Below, one piece after another: positions 46,397-57,087 of a stretch of 64,000 nucleotides of DNA. The position numbers and the translations under genes are program-made. Source of the stretch: Achatina immaculata. Its lineage: Eukaryota > Mollusca > Gastropoda > Stylommatophora > Achatinidae. Each line of letters opens with the position of its first letter. Position 1 is the first letter of the stretch. The notes under the pieces are model-generated. The model made no database searches, was not told where the DNA came from, and saw only the letters and a program-made list of their open reading frames with translations. The DNA lies in contig CM019715.1 in NCBI GenBank assembly GCA_009760885.1, forward strand, positions 23,525,642 to 23,589,641, written 5' to 3'.

Positions 46397-46700
46397 ATTG
46401 TTCGAACGCAATGATTTTTCACATCAAAATAGTTCGCAGAAAGAATTTAGTTCAACCACAACATTTCATGGTTTTGGTGAAAGATGTAGCGCATATCCTA
46501 GACAATCTGATTTAAATATCATGATTTCCTCAGGAAAGTTTCAGAACGAACAAAACTAGTGAAAAACATAAGAAAAAAAGACAGTCACAATGTTCGGACA
46601 TATTTGTAAAATGTAGCGATAGCTACGACATAATGGGGCGGGGCAAGGTTAGGTAACTCTGAAGACCTCGCAGCCGAGACAAAAGGATTTCACAGTTTCG
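46397..46700. other. No recognised feature
   Basis: Unique-looking spacer. Confidence 0.4.
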
Positions 46701-46702
46701 GG

Positions 46703-46945
46703 TCACTGATGTGTGGCAACAGACAGGGCAACTCTAGAGAAGCGCTTGTCGGGCCATGTTAACTAGAAACACACATACTAATCACTGATGTGTGGCAACA
46801 GACAAGGCAACTCTTGGGATGTGCCTGTCGGGCCATGTTAACTAGAAACACACATACGAATCATTGATGTGTAGCAACAGTCAGGGCTACTCTAGGGAAG
46901 CGCCTGTCGGACCATGTTAACTAGAAACACACATACGAATCACTG
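46703..46945 (+). repeat. 79-bp tandem repeat, 3 copies
   Basis: TCACTGATGTGTGGCAACAG begins units at 46703, 46782 and 46861, with a fourth partial start at 46940. Each ends 'GTTAACTAGAAACACACATA'. Moderately diverged. Confidence 0.9.
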
Positions 46946-47086
46946 ATGCACAAGAGTTTGCGTTCATAAGAACAGTGAAGGTGGAATCATGATGTTTTTT
47001 GATGTTCCATTGATATCAACCGATATGGGCTTTAAGTGGACGGCAATCGGACATAATAATATTCCAGTCAGATGTCTTTTGTCTCT

Positions 47087-47089
47087 TTT

Positions 47090-47180
<91 letters not shown>
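47087..47180 (+). repeat. GATA tetranucleotide microsatellite
   Basis: (GATA)n of about 23 units. Confidence 0.95.
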
Positions 47181-47183
47181 CTC

Positions 47184-47462
47184 CTTCCCTCAGTCACATC
47201 AACTCTCAACTCATGCCCTCAATTACATCAACTCTCCTCCTGCCCTGAATCAGATCAACTCTCAACTCCTGCCGTAAATCACATCAACTCTCAACTCATG
47301 CCCTCAATTACATCAACTATCCTCCTGCCCTAAATCACATCAACTCTCAACTCATGCCCTCAATTACATCAACTCTCCTCCTGTCCTAAATCACATCAAC
47401 TCTCAACTCATGCCCTCAATTACATCAACAATTACATCCTGCCCTAAATCACACCAGCTAGA
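47184..47462 (+). repeat. 56-bp tandem repeat
   Basis: Unit built of two half-units, CATGCCCTCAATTACATCAA and CTGCCCTAAATCACATCAAC, each followed by CTCTC-type sequence. Confidence 0.85.
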
Positions 47463-47995
47463 GAACGATGGGTATGTAGCTGGTTATGTTTCACATTATT
47501 ACCAACTTCTGAAACAGAGCCCTCACGGGTTCGTGGTGCTGAAACACAGCTCATGCCAGGGTCTTAGCCGTTCTATCGTCTCTCTACATCCCTTTTCACA
47601 CATCTCCGATTATGCCTTTATCTTCCACACCATATTTTAACTTGCTATCTTGAGGGTTTGGAAATTACTGCCTTGCTAACCATTTTTGCAAATTTAATGT
47701 CTCTCTTTACCAGAATTAACCATTAAATTCAACGGTCGTTAATTATTCATAACACTTTCCCTATTCTGAATCATTTACGATGGATTTCTGTAAGATTTCC
47801 AAGTACTTTCTTGCCCCAAATTATAGTGTTGAGCTTGTACGGTTTTGCTCTGCGCTGTTTGCTTCTAAAGTTACGCTTTGTTTTTGTTATTGCGTTCGTG
47901 CTTTGTGACGTCACTGCCCGGGGTTTTCTCCTTGTGTTTATTTTTTTATTTTAATCAGCCTCGTTTTAGCTTATAGTGTTTGGGATTTCCTCGTT
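47463..47995. other. No recognised gene
   Basis: Unassigned DNA. The frame 47410-47640 starts in the array and has no motif. Confidence 0.4.
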
Positions 47996-48442
47996 CTGCC
48001 CCATTACAAAAAGACAGAGAAGGTGACACGCAGGTAAAAACTTAAGGGAAATGAGAGAGAATGAGAAAGAGTTAGGGGGATGGAGGGAGAAAAAGACAGA
48101 AAGCGAGAGAACGAGAGAGAACGAGACAGGGCGAGACAGGCAGAGGGAGAAAGCGAAAGAGGGAAGCGAAAAAGAAAGATAGAGACCAAAAGAAAAGGAG
48201 GAAGATATACAGAGGAAAAGAGAGAAAGAAATATAGATAGAGAGATACAAAGAAAGGGGGAGGGACAGATAGTGAGACAAATAGTTTAATATATGAGAGC
48301 GACAGAAAGAGAGAGAACGAAAGAATGAGAGAGACAGAGGACAAGAGAGATACAGAGAGGGGATAGAAACAGAGCCAAAGAGAGAGAGAGAGAGAGACAA
48401 AGAGGGAGAGAGAGAAAGAGAAAAAGAGAGAGCAAGATAAAG

Positions 48443-48610
48443 TGAATGAATGAATGAATGATCTTTATTTTTAAAGGGTAAAGAATTGGGCACGCAGGCC
48501 CGTCTTCCATTCTGCCCTTCATCACTCCATCTTTCATTCTTCCCATACACTCGATTTAATACTAGTATACAAATTACATTAGTAAAAAATATCAAAAGAG
48601 TGTAAGATTA
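48443..48610 (-). repeat. Retroposon-like repeat H, copy 2
   Basis: Same order as at 32881: (GAAT)n, GATCTTTATTTTTAAAGGG, 'AAAGAATTGGGCACGCAGGC', 'CACTCCATCTTTCATTCTTC', ending 'ATATCAAAAGAG'. It is again embedded in GA-rich DNA. Confidence 0.7.
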
Positions 48611-48916
48611 CATTCAAATTCCATTCAAAGTAAAAGAGAAGAAGTAATTAACCTAATAAAATAGCACTCACACACGAGAGAAAGGGAGAGAAACAAAGAG
48701 AAAGGGGGAGAGACAAAGAGAAAAAAGAGAGCATATTAAAGTGAGAAAGGGAGAGAAACAAAGAGAAAGGGGAGAGACAAGGAGAAAAAAAGAGAGAAAG
48801 TTAAAGTGAGAACGGGAGAGAAACAAAGAGAGAGGGAAAGAGAAAGAGAGAGGGAGAGAGACAAAGAGAGAACAAAGGGAGAGAAATAAAGAGAAAGGGG
48901 GAGAGACAAATATGGA

Positions 48917-48994
48917 GGGAATGAATGAATGAATGAATAATCTTTATTTTTAAAGGGTAAAGAATTGGGCACGCAGGCCCGTCTTACATTCTGA
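48917..48994 (-). repeat. Retroposon-like repeat H, copy 3 (short)
   Basis: (GAAT)n, AATCTTTATTTTTAAAGGG and 'AAAGAATTGGGCACGCAGGC', cut off at 'CATTCTG', where GA repeats resume. Confidence 0.75.
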
Positions 48995-49325
48995 TAGAGA
49001 GAGAGAGAGAGAGAGAAAGAAAGGGGGGGGGAGAGAAAGAGAGACAGAAAAAGAGAGTGAAAGAGACAAAGAGAAAAAGAGAGGGAGAGAGAGAAAGAGA
49101 GAGAGATAAAAAGAGAGTGAAAGAGACAATGAGAAAGAGAGAGGGAGAGAGAGAAAGAGAGGGAGAGAGAGACAAAAAGAGAGTGAAAGAGAGAAAGAGA
49201 AAGAGAGAAAGAGATAAAAACAGAGTGAAAGAGACAAAGAGAAAGAGAGAGGGAGAGAGAGAAAGAGAGGGAGAGAGAGACAAAAAGAGAGTGAAAGAGA
49301 GACAAAGAGAAAGGGAGAGACCGAA

Positions 49326-49836
49326 TAAAAATATCGTAACCTGTACTGGAAAAAAGAATGAGAGGGGAAGTAACTGGCAATATCACCAGCCATATAAAAA
49401 TAGAAGCATGATTGTTTAAGCCTATCTGTACTGCCATGTCAAGATGATAATATTTAAGAGACAGCTTGAGAACATCGTGCAACAAATGCACTTTTAAAAT
49501 GGAAAGATTATCAAGCCTCTTAGAAACAGACACATTTTTTTATGTCTGGGAATTAGCTGTGGAGAATAAAATATCTTTGCAAGTATTTTTTTGCACTCGG
49601 ATTTGTTTGTAACTGGCCATTGAAAAATATTTGAAAGTGCAACGTAGCCTCTGTTGATTTGAAACAGTGCCAGCAAAGCAGATACAGATCTGCAGTAATA
49701 AGGAACATCTGAGAATTTACTCACCCTGTGTACAACAGAAGACACACCTGGACTTGTATGATCAAAGCAAAAAAATAAGCTATTCTTTCAGAATTCAGTT
49801 TGTAAGAAAAAAAAAGATTTCTAAAAAATCTGGCAA
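49326..49836. other. No recognised feature
   Basis: AT-rich spacer, no motif-bearing frame. Confidence 0.4.
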
Positions 49837-49837
49837 G

Positions 49838-50218
49838 TCCTCGTGATAGATATGGAGGAAGGGTAAAAACATGGCATGTTCTCGTGATAGATATGGAGGA
49901 AGGGTAAAAACATGGCATGTTCTCGTGATAGATATGGAGGAAGGGTAAAAACATGGCAAGTTCTCGTGATAGATATGGAGGAAGGGTAAAAACATGGCAT
50001 GTTCTCGTGATAGATATGGAGGAAGGGTAAAAACATGGCATGTTCTCGTGATAGATATGGAGGAAGGGTAAAAACATGGCAAGTTCTCGTGATAGATATG
50101 GAGGAAGGGTAAAAACATGGCAAGTTCTCGTGACAGATATGGAGGAATGGTAAAAACATGGCAAGTCCTCGTGACTGATATGGAGGAATGGTAAAAACAT
50201 GGTAAGTCCTCGTGGCAA
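49838..50218 (+). repeat. 41-bp minisatellite, about 9 copies
   Basis: Unit TCGTGATAGATATGGAGGAA + GGGTAAAAACATGGCATGTTC (41 bp, starts at 49841 and 49882), homogeneous on the left and diverging on the right. It ends beside the family I LINE relic. The frame 49721-50218 (-) is the array. Confidence 0.9.
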
Positions 50219-50219
50219 G

Positions 50220-50890
50220 GTTCAGCGTTAAAAATACAGAATCTGGGATCAATGCGTTCAGTACAGCTCCATACATGCTTCCCCGCATGCCGCAGAATCC
50301 ATCCAAGAGCTTGTTTTGCTAAGAGTTCCCATCATGTATTTGTTGTTTACGATTCATTTTTTTCCCATACAGTTCTCAATTCCTGCCAGCACCATTAAAC
50401 TGTCGGTAATTCCCTTATAACTACACTGTCATCCCACTCCCTTATAAATACATTATACTTCCACTCCCTTATAACTACACTGTCCTTCAACTCCCTTATA
50501 ACTACACTGTCCTTCCACTCCCTTATAAATACACTATACTTCCACTCCCTTATAACTACACTGTCCTTCCACTCCCTTATAGCTACACTGTCTTTTCACT
50601 CCCTTATAAATACGCTATACTTCCACTCCCTTATAACTACACTGTCCTTCCACTCCCTTATAACTACACTGTCCTTCCACTCCTTTATAAATACACTGTC
50701 CTTCCGTTCCCGCTCTTCATTTCCCCGCATTCTATCCAGTACATCTTTATCAGTATCACTCTTGCTTATTCTCAGCCTGCTCTCTACTTCAGCCTGTCCT
50801 GCAAGTCTATCCGCCATTTCATTTCTACGTCCTCCCACATGACCTGGCTCGTGACAGTTAAGAAGGAGGGGTAAGAAACCAAGACTAATT
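50220..50890 (-). pseudogene. LINE family I, RNase H C-terminal fragment (copy I2), minisatellite-expanded
   Basis: Minus strand. GGRRNEMADRLAGQAE (about 50790-50840) is the last RNase H motif (N.MAD.LA), followed by DRMRGNEERERKDSV, matching the same region of copy I1 (DRLRENEERE). Where I1 has one KNSVAV-type segment, I2 carries an array of about ten 27-bp units translating as KDSVVIREW. The relic resumes beyond it (about 50225-50400) with the same C-terminal segment as I1, including 'CATGCCGCAG' and 'ATCCATCCAAGAG'. No RT domain. Confidence 0.75.
50427..50704 (-). repeat. 27-bp minisatellite inside LINE I2
   Basis: Unit CCTTATAACTACACTGTCCT + TCCACTC on the + strand, a 9-codon period on the minus strand. 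The single-copy equivalent is near 38768-38794 in copy I1. Confidence 0.9.
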
Positions 50891-50997
50891 TATTATCACC
50901 TCATTTTCCGCAATTACCTCACGTGTCCCACAGAACAGCAATGACATGTGGGTAAAAACTCCACTAGCATATATTAATTACCTAGCACTGCATTCTC

Positions 50998-51358
50998 GGC
51001 ATCAAGTGGAACGAATTCAAGAACAATGCAGAGATAAGACAGATGACTGAACAACAACCAGTCTCATGGGTGATCAGGAAAAGGAGATGGACATATGTTG
51101 GTCACTTGATGAGAAGAAATGATCAGAGAATCCCAAAACAAGCTATCAGGTGGAACACAACATGCCAAAGAAAAAGAGGCAGATCGCGTGAAACTCTAAA
51201 GAGGACATTGTTAAGAGAGGCCAAATTAACAGGCATAAAATCACTTGATGAGGTTGAAAGACTCGCCGAAGACAGGAAAAATTGGCGAACTACTTTGCGA
51301 GTCCTATGTGACGTTTAACGGTAAGGTAAGGATATAAGATATATAAGATATAAGAATA
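50998..51358 (+). pseudogene. LINE family A, 3' fragment (copy A7)
   Basis: Starts at GIKWNEFKNNAEIRQMTEQQ, passes VIRKRRWTYVGHLMRRN, and ends LCDV-stop plus UTR and an ATATAAG tail. Very close to A3 and A6. CATTCTC at 50991-50997 and 51359-51365 is a probable 7-bp target duplication. Confidence 0.85.
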
Positions 51359-51365
51359 CATTCTC

Positions 51366-51764
51366 ACACAAATGTGACAAAACTATGAAATCATAGAAAA
51401 TCTTAAACACTAGAACCCTCTAGGATGGAGCCAACACTCTCTGCAACATCAGAAGGTGAAGAGAGGGCAACATTTACCCGTCGCTGGCAGGTATGTATCT
51501 GAAGCAAGGACAGCACACAATAAAGGCAGTTGCAATAAGAAATACAGGACAGCAAATGTTCATAGCACATCATGAAGAACTTGTGAACTTCAGCAGAATC
51601 TGAAAACCACATTTAAATGGCACTGACATTGGAATATATTCGTCATAGTTTATGTACAAACATCTGTTTGCACCATCGTCTGCTCTTATTTAACGCACGT
51701 AACACATTCGTCATAAAAACACCGTAATCAACAAAACAACAAATATATCTGTACTATAAGAATT
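51366..51764. other. No recognised feature
   Basis: Spacer. No gene recognised. Confidence 0.4.
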
Positions 51765-52055
51765 TAATATTGAAGCGGGCTGGCTAGTAGAGAAGATTAA
51801 ACAGAGAAAACTTAAGTATTTTAACATGTTAGACGTCATGAGAGTTTGGAAAAGTCAGTCTTGGAAGGGTACATAATGGGAAAAAGAAAGAGAGAAAGAC
51901 CAAGGCGAAGATGGTAACAAGACACTGTTGATGATTTGCGAATGGATGCATCAGCAGAAGGACATCTTGCTTACAACGAAGAGGCCTTCGAAAGAGCTGT
52001 TATGGAGGCAAAGTTCCGCAAGGGACATACTAATGAATGAGTAAAATGAATTGAG
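51765..52055 (+). pseudogene. LINE family B, 3' fragment (copy B5)
   Basis: Extends from 'ACTATAAGAATTTAATATTG' through the RPRRRW, MDASAEGHLAYNEEAFE and AKFRKGH region to a degenerate AATGAG-type tail. Stops are present (for example TAA after RRRW). Non-functional. Confidence 0.75.
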
Positions 52056-53018
52056 TAAAATGAATGAGTATAATAAATGAGACATTTCTGGTTTCTATAA
52101 TTAATGGGTCACCCTATATTTGTTATTCTTCAGCAAAAATGCCACCTACGTGCGGACCTCTAGAGAACTCTGACGTCATCAAATACCTGTCATCGCCTCC
52201 AAGAATTTGTGCTGACATCGTTTTCAATAATATTAAATATAAAAGTGGTACCTCAACCTATAAAAATGAAACCGTCCTGAAAAGAAACACCAGTTCCTTC
52301 TCGACCAGATTTTGTTAACTAAATTCTGGAGCAGTTTCCTATAATCTTAACCAACAAACAACAATAACAACAATAAAAAACTGAATCTGAAATGTAATCA
52401 GTTTGGTCAAGTTATTTCGTCCTAGCATAATGAGACAACGTTGCTACAAAACACTCAGGGACGTGGAAACTGAGATGAGCGCAGCAAATACGAATTTAAA
52501 AACAGATAAACTTTGAGTGAGCTCACCGCACACACTCACGTAAGGGGCGAGCACTCACCAGCGTGGACTAGTACTCCAGTGCAATAATTAATGAAAGAAC
52601 AGTGGCCAAAGCAAGCACAAAGAGACCACAGAAGCATCGACAAGATCAAAACCTATACGGAGAATATGAATCATGGATATATGAAAACATTAACAAAATC
52701 ATGAATTCTCTTTTTATGAAATGAATTCTTACGTAGCTTCATCACTCAGCTTTAATTTACGACATTAAATCCGACGTGAACCGACTTTTCTAAGACGGCT
52801 ATAGGGAATATATTTCAAACATCATGAATAAATGATAACATTAAAATATTAGAAATTCTGTGACGTAACATCATGAGACAGGCTCCGGCGATGTGACAGC
52901 AGTGAAAAGTTTGTAAAGACTCGTTTCCATGACTACATTCTGGTATTTTAAAAATCCAATCTAGAGGATCATGGGAAAGTGAAGGGGAAAATATCTGCAA
53001 GTGACAATGCAATTCTTT
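52056..53018. other. No recognised gene
   Basis: Unassigned AT-rich DNA. The frame 52064-52318 (+) has no motif. Confidence 0.4.
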
Positions 53019-53019
53019 A

Positions 53020-53790
53020 AAAAGAAACTCTTAAGATCTAGTAATGGAAATTTTTAAAGGAACTCTTAGAATCTACTGGTGTAAAGTTTGGAAGAAAATC
53101 TTAGAATCTACTAGTGTAAAGTTTGGAAGAAAATCTTAGAATCTACTAGTGTAAAGTTTGTAAGAAAATCTTAGAATCTACTGATGTAAAGTTTGTAAGA
53201 AAATCTTAGAATTTGCTAGTGTAAAGTTTGGAAGAAAATCTTAGAATCTACTAGTGTAAAGTTTGGAAGAAAATCTTAGAATCTACTAGTGTAAAGTTTG
53301 GAAGAAAATCTTAGAATCTACTAGTGTAAAGTTTGGAAGAAAATCTTAGAATCTACTGATGTAAAGTTTGTAAGAAAATCTTAGAATTTACTAGTGTAAT
53401 GTTTGTAAGAAAATCTTAGAATCTGCTGGTATAAAGTTTGGAGGAAAATCTTAGAATTTACTAGTGTAAAGTTTGTAAGAAAATCTTAGAATCTACTGGT
53501 GTAAAGTTTGGTAGAAAATCTTAGAATCTACTGATGTAAAGTTTGGAAGAAAATCTTAGAATTTACTAATGTAATGTTTGTAAGAAAATCTTAGAATCTA
53601 ATGGTGTAAAGTTTGGAGGAAAATCTTAGAATTTACTAGTGTAAAGTTTGTAAGAAAATCTTAGAATATACTGGTGTAAAGTTTGGTAGAAAATATTAGC
53701 ATCTACTGGTATAAAGTTTGGAAGAAAATCTTAGAATTTACTAGTGTAAAGTTTGTAAGAAACTCTTTGAATCTACTAGGATAAAGTTTG
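53020..53790 (+). repeat. 35-bp minisatellite, about 22 copies
   Basis: Unit AATCTACTAGTGTAAAGTTT + GGAAGAAAATCTTAG. Variants (GG/GT before AAG; ACTAG/ACTGA/ACTGG) recur in blocks. Confidence 0.9.
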
Positions 53791-53899
53791 AAATTTCCAA
53801 AAGATTTCATGTCTGTTGGAAAAGCAAAAATCTTTGATCTAAAAATTACATATGAGGAAAACTGTATCTGGGAATTATTATCCATCCATTGGGGGCATG

Positions 53900-54376
53900 T
53901 AAAGAATCTGTGGAGAGGAACAGACAGAACTACAAAAATAAGATTTTTAAGGGCATGCATCTTTCCCATCGCAACATATGCCTGTGAGACATGGACACTT
54001 AACACAACAGCTGAGAAACACATAAATGCCTTTGAATGTAAATGCTACAGAAGAGTTCTTCAAATACCATAGACACAAAAAAGAACAAATATATCCATAC
54101 TACAAGAACTTAATATGGCTGGCTAGTAAAAAGTATTAAAGAGAGAAAACTTAAATATTTTGGACACATTAAACGTCATGATAATCTAGAGAAAACTGTC
54201 TTGGAAGGGTGCATAATGGGAAAAAGAAAGAGAGGAAGACCAGGGCGAAGACGGCTGCAAGACATCGTTGATGATCTGCAGATAATCTTGCTCACAACCG
54301 AGAGGCCTACAGGAGTGCTGTTAGGGAGGCAAAGTTCTGCAAGGGACATGCTAATGAATGAATGATGAATGAATGA
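53900..54376 (+). pseudogene. LINE family B, 3' fragment (copy B6)
   Basis: Starts NLWRGTDRTTKIRFLRACIF, then CETWTLNTTAEKHINAFECK. A TAG interrupts after CYRRVLQIP. Then the RGRPGRRRL and HLAHNREAYR tail and (AATG)n. About 475 bp. It matches B3 over the shared part. Confidence 0.8.
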
Positions 54377-54431
54377 ATGAGTGAGGGCATGAGCGTGTTT
54401 GGGGTAAGCTGGTTAGAAACATAAGGAAAAC

Positions 54432-54778
54432 TCATGCTGATGTTGTTTCTTGTGCTGCTCCTACTGCTGGTGTTGTTTCTTGTGCTGCTCCTCCTGCTGA
54501 TGCTGTTTCTTATGCTGCTCCTACTGCTGATGCTGTTTCTTATGCTGCTCCTACTGCTGATGCTGTTTCTTATGCTGCTCCTACTGCTGATGCTGTTTCT
54601 TATGCTGCTCCTACTGCTGATGCTGTTTCTTATACTGCTCCTACTGCTGATGCTGTTTCTTATGCTGCTCCTACTGCTCATGCTGTTTCTTATGCTGCTC
54701 CTACTGCTGATGCTGTTTCTTATGCTGCTCCTACTGCTGATGCTGTTTCTTATGCTGCTCCTACTGCTGATGCTGTCC
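54432..54778 (+). repeat. 30-bp minisatellite, about 12 copies
   Basis: Unit TGATGCTGTTTCTTATGCTG + CTCCTACTGC, very homogeneous. Ten-codon period open on both strands (MLFLMLLLLL on +, SSRSSIRNSI on -), which explains the two open frames. It lies just 3' of the LINE B tail. Confidence 0.9.
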
Positions 54779-54997
54779 TAATTAATGCGCACATGATGTT
54801 TAACGGTTATAATCTTAAAATATTTACTCACTAAAGAAAGTGTCTGATTATGTCCCTTTTGGTCAGTGACACTTGGAATAGTCGGAGCTCGGTAAGAGAA
54901 AACTGTAAATGAATGCCCATTATGAGATTTATGGTTGACGTCACTCTTAGACCATTCTTTTCAGTTCACAAAAGAGCCAACAGAGCAGAATGTGACA
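54779..54997. other. No recognised feature
   Basis: Left flank of the inverted-arm structure. Confidence 0.4.
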
Positions 54998-55645
54998 GTA
55001 TGAGTAAGGGAAAGAGATGTATATTAATAGAAGGTTTTGTACAGAGTAATGCACAGAACAATAGTTGGAGAAACGGGAATTATACATCGCCACCAATTAG
55101 TCTGACAGTGAAAGACAACATCGCAAGTGACAGCGGAGTTAGAGATCACATAGAGACAGTAGAAAGTAGAGAGAAGAGTAGAGAAGACAAGGACATGGAG
55201 ACGGAGTAGAAAGTAGAGAGAAGAGTAGAGAAGACAAGGAAACAGAGACACAGAAAGTAGAGAGAAGAGTAGAGAAGACAAGGAAACGGAGACACAGAAA
55301 GTAGAGAGAAGAGTAGAGAAGACAAGGACACGAAGACACAGAAAGTAGAGAGAAGAGTAGAGAAAACAAGGAAACGGAGACACAGAAAGTAGAGAGAAGA
55401 GTAGAGAAGACAAGGACACGAAGACGGAGCAAGAAAGTGAGGGGTGAGGCAACGACTTAACAGATCAACGACGGACTGGGACAAGGAAAGACTGGCTAGT
55501 GCACGCTGTGAGTTGAGTGAAATGACTTTCGCCAAGAAAGATGAAGGAACAAAATGAAATTGAAAACTAAATGTTGGCGCTGGGCAGTCCTTGGATGTGA
55601 GTCGTTGTTTACTTGTGCGTTGATTCGAGTTTGAACAGTCTGAGG
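54998..55645 (+). repeat. Left inverted arm
   Basis: Outer unique end, a minisatellite core (about 55160-55432, units GAAGACAAGGACACGGAGAC + ACAGAAAGTAGAGAGAAGAGTAGA, with variants), and an inner unique block with 'AGGGGTGAGGCAACGACTTA' and 'GGATGTGAGTCGTTGTTTAC'. Open frames through it are incidental. Confidence 0.8.
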
Positions 55646-55960
55646 GAGATCTACACTACACTGGGCTGGGGGAAGGGGGGTGACAGAAGGAGGAAATTTG
55701 TGGTGCAGTGACCAGGATTAAGCAGACAACGACCAAGGATGGCTGGGAAAGGTCGACCCGTGTGACCTCTAAGAGCCGGTTGCGCCTGCCAAAATGAAGC
55801 AGATTTTTGTGAGTACCAAAGTCCACTGACATCCAGCGCGTGTTCGTCCCTGGTCGCTTCAGTGTGAAACTTCTGTGCGAAACGGTACAAAAAAATATCC
55901 TCCCTTCTGTCACCCTCCCCCCCCCCCCAGCCCAGTGTAGCGTAGATCTCCCTCAGACTG
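55636..55960. mobile_element. 325-bp foldback (MITE-like), copy 1
   Basis: Arms of about 54 bp: CAGTCTGAGGGAGATCTACA at the left and its inverse TAGATCTCCCTCAGACTG at the right, the inner parts including GGGCTGGGGG / CCCCCCAGCCC. The interior is unique and non-coding. Termini CAGTCTGAGG coincide with the inner end of the large arms, so it may be part of the arm rather than an independent insertion. Confidence 0.7.
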
Positions 55961-55974
55961 TTCTTTTTCTTCTT

Positions 55975-57087
55975 CTTCGTTCGCATTGTCTGTCTATATC
56001 TGCAGTCCTGTCTCTTGGATAAATTTCACTGTTTTTTGTAATTCATGTATGGAACCGTAGAGCTTATCTTCTTTAGTAGTTTCACTGGGCCAGTAATTAT
56101 TTCTCAGTGTCTCGTAGTTGATGCAGTTCTGGAGGATATGTTCCACAGTTTGGGGCATCTGGGCACATGTACATAGATTAGTAGTACCAACCTTAAACTT
56201 TGTATACATATGACTTCGGAGTCGGCTGTGTCCTGTTCGGAGACGGAAGATGGTGACTTGTTCCTTTCTGTTTAGCATGTGATAGTCATCATGTGGTGGT
56301 GTTTGTGACTTCCTGTAGGTTTTTATCATGCTTTTCTTCTGATTATAGGTGATTGGTATGTCTGGTTGCTCCATTTCAGTGCCCTCTTTGGCCAGATGGT
56401 CAGCTTTCTCATTGCCTGGTATCCCACAGTGGGAGGGAATCCATTGCAAAGTGACTCCATGTTGTAAGCCAATTTTTGACAAGGCATCTTTAAGGTCTGG
56501 TAGTTTGTTGCACTGAAGAGCTTCCAGTACTGATCTTGCATCTGTGAGAATTACTACAGGACATGTATCAATTCTGGAGTCTGATAGTTTTTCAACTGCA
56601 GCAGTAATTGCCCTAACTTCTGCATCAAAGTTGTTGCAGTATTTACCAGTGGTATGGAAATCTTGTCAATGGTGTTGTTTGGATATTCAATATATGCTCC
56701 TGCCCCTCCATTCTTTATGGCATTATGTGCACATCCATCTGTATACACATGTATCCAGGTGTCACATGGATATTTGTCATCTAGAACACTAAGTGTGGCT
56801 GTTGATCTTACAAGACTGCTCTGCATCTCACCATTCTGCACACCTTTCACTTCAGTCTGAATAGTTATTTGTGTATAATCTGCTTCTTTCCATGGTGTAT
56901 GCTCTGGTACAGATGATAATGGAGCGACTACAGTTGGAAGGTCAGGCTTACGCATGCGCTTGGCCTGATGAATGAAGCTGCTTCTTTTAAGCCGTCCTAA
57001 TGCCAAGTTATTGAATCTCTCCTTCAGGGGATGGCTTACAGAGCTAAGGAATTTTTCTCCCATGGTCATGACCTTTGTGTCTCTAGT
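55975..57087 (-). pseudogene. LINE RT C-terminus plus RNase H fragment, copy 1
   Basis: Minus strand. FNNLALGRLKRSSFIHQAKR is the post-RT region (about 56960-57020). RNase H starts at WIHVYTDGCAHNAIKNGGAG (first Asp in TDG). A one-base deletion near 56660 shifts the frame, so DAEVRAITAAVE lies out of frame. LTDARSV and IPSHCGIPGNEKADHLAKEG complete the RNase H acidic set. A C-terminal knuckle CTCAQMPQTVEHILQNC follows (162-codon frame 56482-55994). RT followed by RNase H and a terminal CCHC belongs to the I/Jockey superclade. The RT catalytic core is absent, so it is a fragment. Confidence 0.8.

Larger units (their letters stand above)
48000..49325. repeat. GA-rich simple-sequence complex with two repeat H copies
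   Basis: AGAGA-rich DNA on the + strand (48000-48440, 48660-48915, 48995-49325), broken by repeat H at 48443 and 48917. All the long minus-strand S/L/F-rich frames are low-complexity translations. Confidence 0.9.
55367..57087. repeat. 1.72-kb direct duplication, copy 1
   Basis: Repeats at 57088-58807 with an offset of 1721-1722. It runs from the last minisatellite unit of the left arm through the arm, the 325-bp foldback and the LINE fragment. Differences noticed: GTGAGTTGAGTGAAATG against GTCACTTGAGTGGAATG, and a one-base indel near 55690/57411. Confidence 0.9.

Noticed and set aside
48736..49533. 265-codon S/L/F-rich minus-strand frame and similar frames at 32540, 33022 and 47966
   Set aside because: Low-complexity GA/CT DNA lacks stop codons in several frames. 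No gene structure.
54307..54781. Opposed open frames encoding (SSRSSIRNSI)n and (MLFLMLLLLL)n
   Set aside because: A 30-bp array is a multiple of three, so both strands stay open. No start context or neighbouring exon.
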